This document shows, in pieces, positions 62,828-64,000 of a DNA stretch of 64,000 nucleotides; position 1 is the stretch's first letter; each line of letters opens with the position of its first letter. A program made the translations under genes and the position numbers. The stretch is from Sulfurospirillum sp036802865 (GTDB lineage Bacteria > Campylobacterota > Campylobacteria > Campylobacterales > Sulfurospirillaceae): NCBI RefSeq assembly GCF_036802865.1, contig NZ_DAIRVK010000002.1:186001-250000 (forward strand), in the 5' to 3' direction. The notes beneath the pieces are model-generated. The model had not been told where the DNA came from. It ran no database searches and saw only the letters and a list, made by a program, of their open reading frames with translations.

Positions 62828-63931
62828 ATGAACAAAGAAAAAGAACAATCCAGACGCAATTTTATGAAACAAAGTGCTTTTGCAGGAGCCAGTTTAGTTT
62901 TTGCAAGTGCTACAACTGCTTTTGCTGGCAATACACAAGAATCAAATCCTAAAAAACAAAGTGGAGTTTCAATGACAACGACATGGGATAAATTATTTCC
63001 AAAAAGTGATAAAGTCGATCATGAAAAAGTAACGTTTAAAAATCGTTATGGCATCACCCTCGCAGCGGATGTCTATTTACCTAAAAATCGTGCCAATCAA
63101 TCATTGCCAGCCCTTGCTATCAGTGGTCCTTATGGCGCGGTTAAAGAGCAATCTTCAGGGCTTTATGCTCAAATTATGGCAGAAAAAGGCTTTGTTACCG
63201 TTGCTTTTGATCCATCATATACGGGAGAGAGTGGCGGTGAACCACGTAATGTCTCATCGCCTGATATTAACACCGAAGATTTTAGTGCTGCTGTGGATTA
63301 TTTAGGGATTCAACCCTTTGTCGATAAAAACCGCATTGGCATCATCGGCATTTGTGGTTTTGGTGGCATGGGGTTAAATGCTACGGCTATGGATAAACGT
63401 GTTAAAGCCGTTGCCGTGGCGAGTATGTACGATATGTCTCGTGTGATGGCAAAAGGGTATTATGACAAGATGACGCTTGAAGAGCGTACCCATATGCTCG
63501 AAAAACTAAACCTACAACGCTGGGAAGATGCTAAAAATGGAACGCCATCTTCTGGTCCACGTCTGTTACCTGAAAAGCTAACAGGGGATGAGCCTCAAGT
63601 TGTGAAAGACTATTTTGACTACTACCGAACGCCTCGTGGATTTCATGCTCGTTCACTCAATTCCACCAGTGGTTGGAATGCAACCAATCCATTGGCGTTT
63701 ATGAATATGCCACTGATGAGTTATATCAAAGAGATTTCTCCACGCCCCGTTTTGATTATCGCAGGTGAGAATGCCCACTCACGCTACTTTAGTGAAGATG
63801 CGTACAAAGCGGCCAATGAGCCTAAAGAGCTGTTGATTATTCCTAATACGGTGCATGTGGATTTATACGATAAAGTAGAGAAAATTCCTTTTGATAAAAT
63901 CGAAGTCTTTTTTCAAAAGAATTTGAAATAA
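62828..63931 (+). CDS. Tat-exported alpha/beta hydrolase with Cys at the nucleophile elbow
   Basis: 367 residues with a twin-arginine signal (SRRNFMKQS, then a hydrophobic stretch ending AFAG). Alpha/beta hydrolase core: VYLPKN near the start, FDPSYTGESGG, a nucleophile elbow GICGFGG in place of G-x-S-x-G, and C-terminal Asp/His candidates in GEN and NTVHVDLYD. Cys elbows occur in dienelactone-hydrolase relatives. AAGGAGA precedes the ATG. Substrate unknown; probably periplasmic and regulated by the adjacent AraC protein. Confidence 0.8.
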   Translation: MNKEKEQSRRNFMKQSAFAGASLVFASATTAFAGNTQESNPKKQSGVSMTTTWDKLFPKSDKVDHEKVTFKNRYGITLAADVYLPKNRANQSLPALAISGPYGAVKEQSSGLYAQIMAEKGFVTVAFDPSYTGESGGEPRNVSSPDINTEDFSAAVDYLGIQPFVDKNRIGIIGICGFGGMGLNATAMDKRVKAVAVASMYDMSRVMAKGYYDKMTLEERTHMLEKLNLQRWEDAKNGTPSSGPRLLPEKLTGDEPQVVKDYFDYYRTPRGFHARSLNSTSGWNATNPLAFMNMPLMSYIKEISPRPVLIIAGENAHSRYFSEDAYKAANEPKELLIIPNTVHVDLYDKVEKIPFDKIEVFFQKNLK

Positions 63932-63949
63932 AAGCATGGAAAAGCAGTT

Positions 63950-64000
63950 ATGAAACGATATTTTTTATTAGGACTAATGGGCGTGTGCTTTATGACACAT
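63950..64000 (+). CDS. Start of an exported protein (3' truncated by window)
   Basis: 17 codons visible (MKRYFLLGLMGVCFMTH), charged then hydrophobic, as in a signal peptide. It lies 18 bases after the hydrolase gene and probably shares its operon. Identity cannot be told. Confidence 0.5.
   Translation, partial: MKRYFLLGLMGVCFMTH

Noticed and set aside
1..64000. CRISPR array, tRNA/rRNA genes, IS element or prophage
   Set aside because: No regularly spaced repeats, no tRNA T-loop/acceptor pattern, no transposase or phage structural gene was seen on reading the window.

Overview
The window most likely comes from the chromosome of a free-living member of the Campylobacterota, probably a Sulfurospirillum. 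This rests on gene content (a LutB-LutA fusion, a NifT/NifA-type segment, many chemoreceptors, CstA-YjiX-GTPase, kinases with an HQWRQPL H-box, a GNAT-nitrilase fusion) and moderately AT-rich DNA. No database search was possible. Coding density is high. I saw no tRNA, rRNA, CRISPR array, IS transposase or prophage gene.

Layout. 1-7547: the end of a DoxX-like gene, an OmpR-type two-component system, a GNAT-nitrilase fusion coupled to an RNase H-like gene, two tandem coiled-coil paralogues, a chemoreceptor and a TupA-like tungstate-binding protein. 7776-8753: a low-GC singleton with a HEPN-like R-x4-H motif. 8887-13553: a minus-strand operon for a CooLXUH-type group 4 [NiFe] hydrogenase with a CooF-like ferredoxin, HypA and a GltD-like flavoprotein, but no membrane subunits. 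13750-25585: HD and NYN/OST-HTH proteins, an MFS exporter, the lactate-utilisation genes, SlyD, a thioesterase-like protein, an aminotransferase and the pyruvate/peptide-uptake type operon cstA-yjiX-GTPase. 25921-31605: a nitrogen-fixation-associated segment (aldo/keto reductase, FAD oxidoreductase, NifT, a NifA-like activator without an HTH, a SIR2-like protein and, on the other strand, a superoxide reductase). 31740-33272: a pair that looks like HdrB/SdhE and FrdB with their Fe-S cysteines lost. 33465-36968: thiL, truD, rnpB and a cation/proton antiporter. 37137-42888: a TonB-dependent receptor, a small exported protein, a histidine kinase and a REC-PAS-(GGDEF)-EAL regulator, overlapping as one signalling unit. 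42883-46174: thiD-cytX-thiM behind a TPP riboswitch interrupted by a 267-nt structured insertion. 46250-54969: ferritin-like protein, XRE regulator, two chemoreceptors, PhnP-like hydrolase, acidic protein, ABC-F ATPase and MotAB. 55152-61631: TetR regulator, operator and an RND tripartite efflux operon. 61788-64000: AraC regulator, a Tat-exported alpha/beta hydrolase with a Cys nucleophile elbow, and the start of a further exported protein.

The most unusual items are the interrupted TPP riboswitch, the 10-bp palindrome TTACATGTAA (seven exact copies, five of them inside genes), the hydrogenase operon lacking membrane subunits, the NifA-like protein without a DNA-binding domain, and the cysteine-less FrdB/HdrB-like pair.
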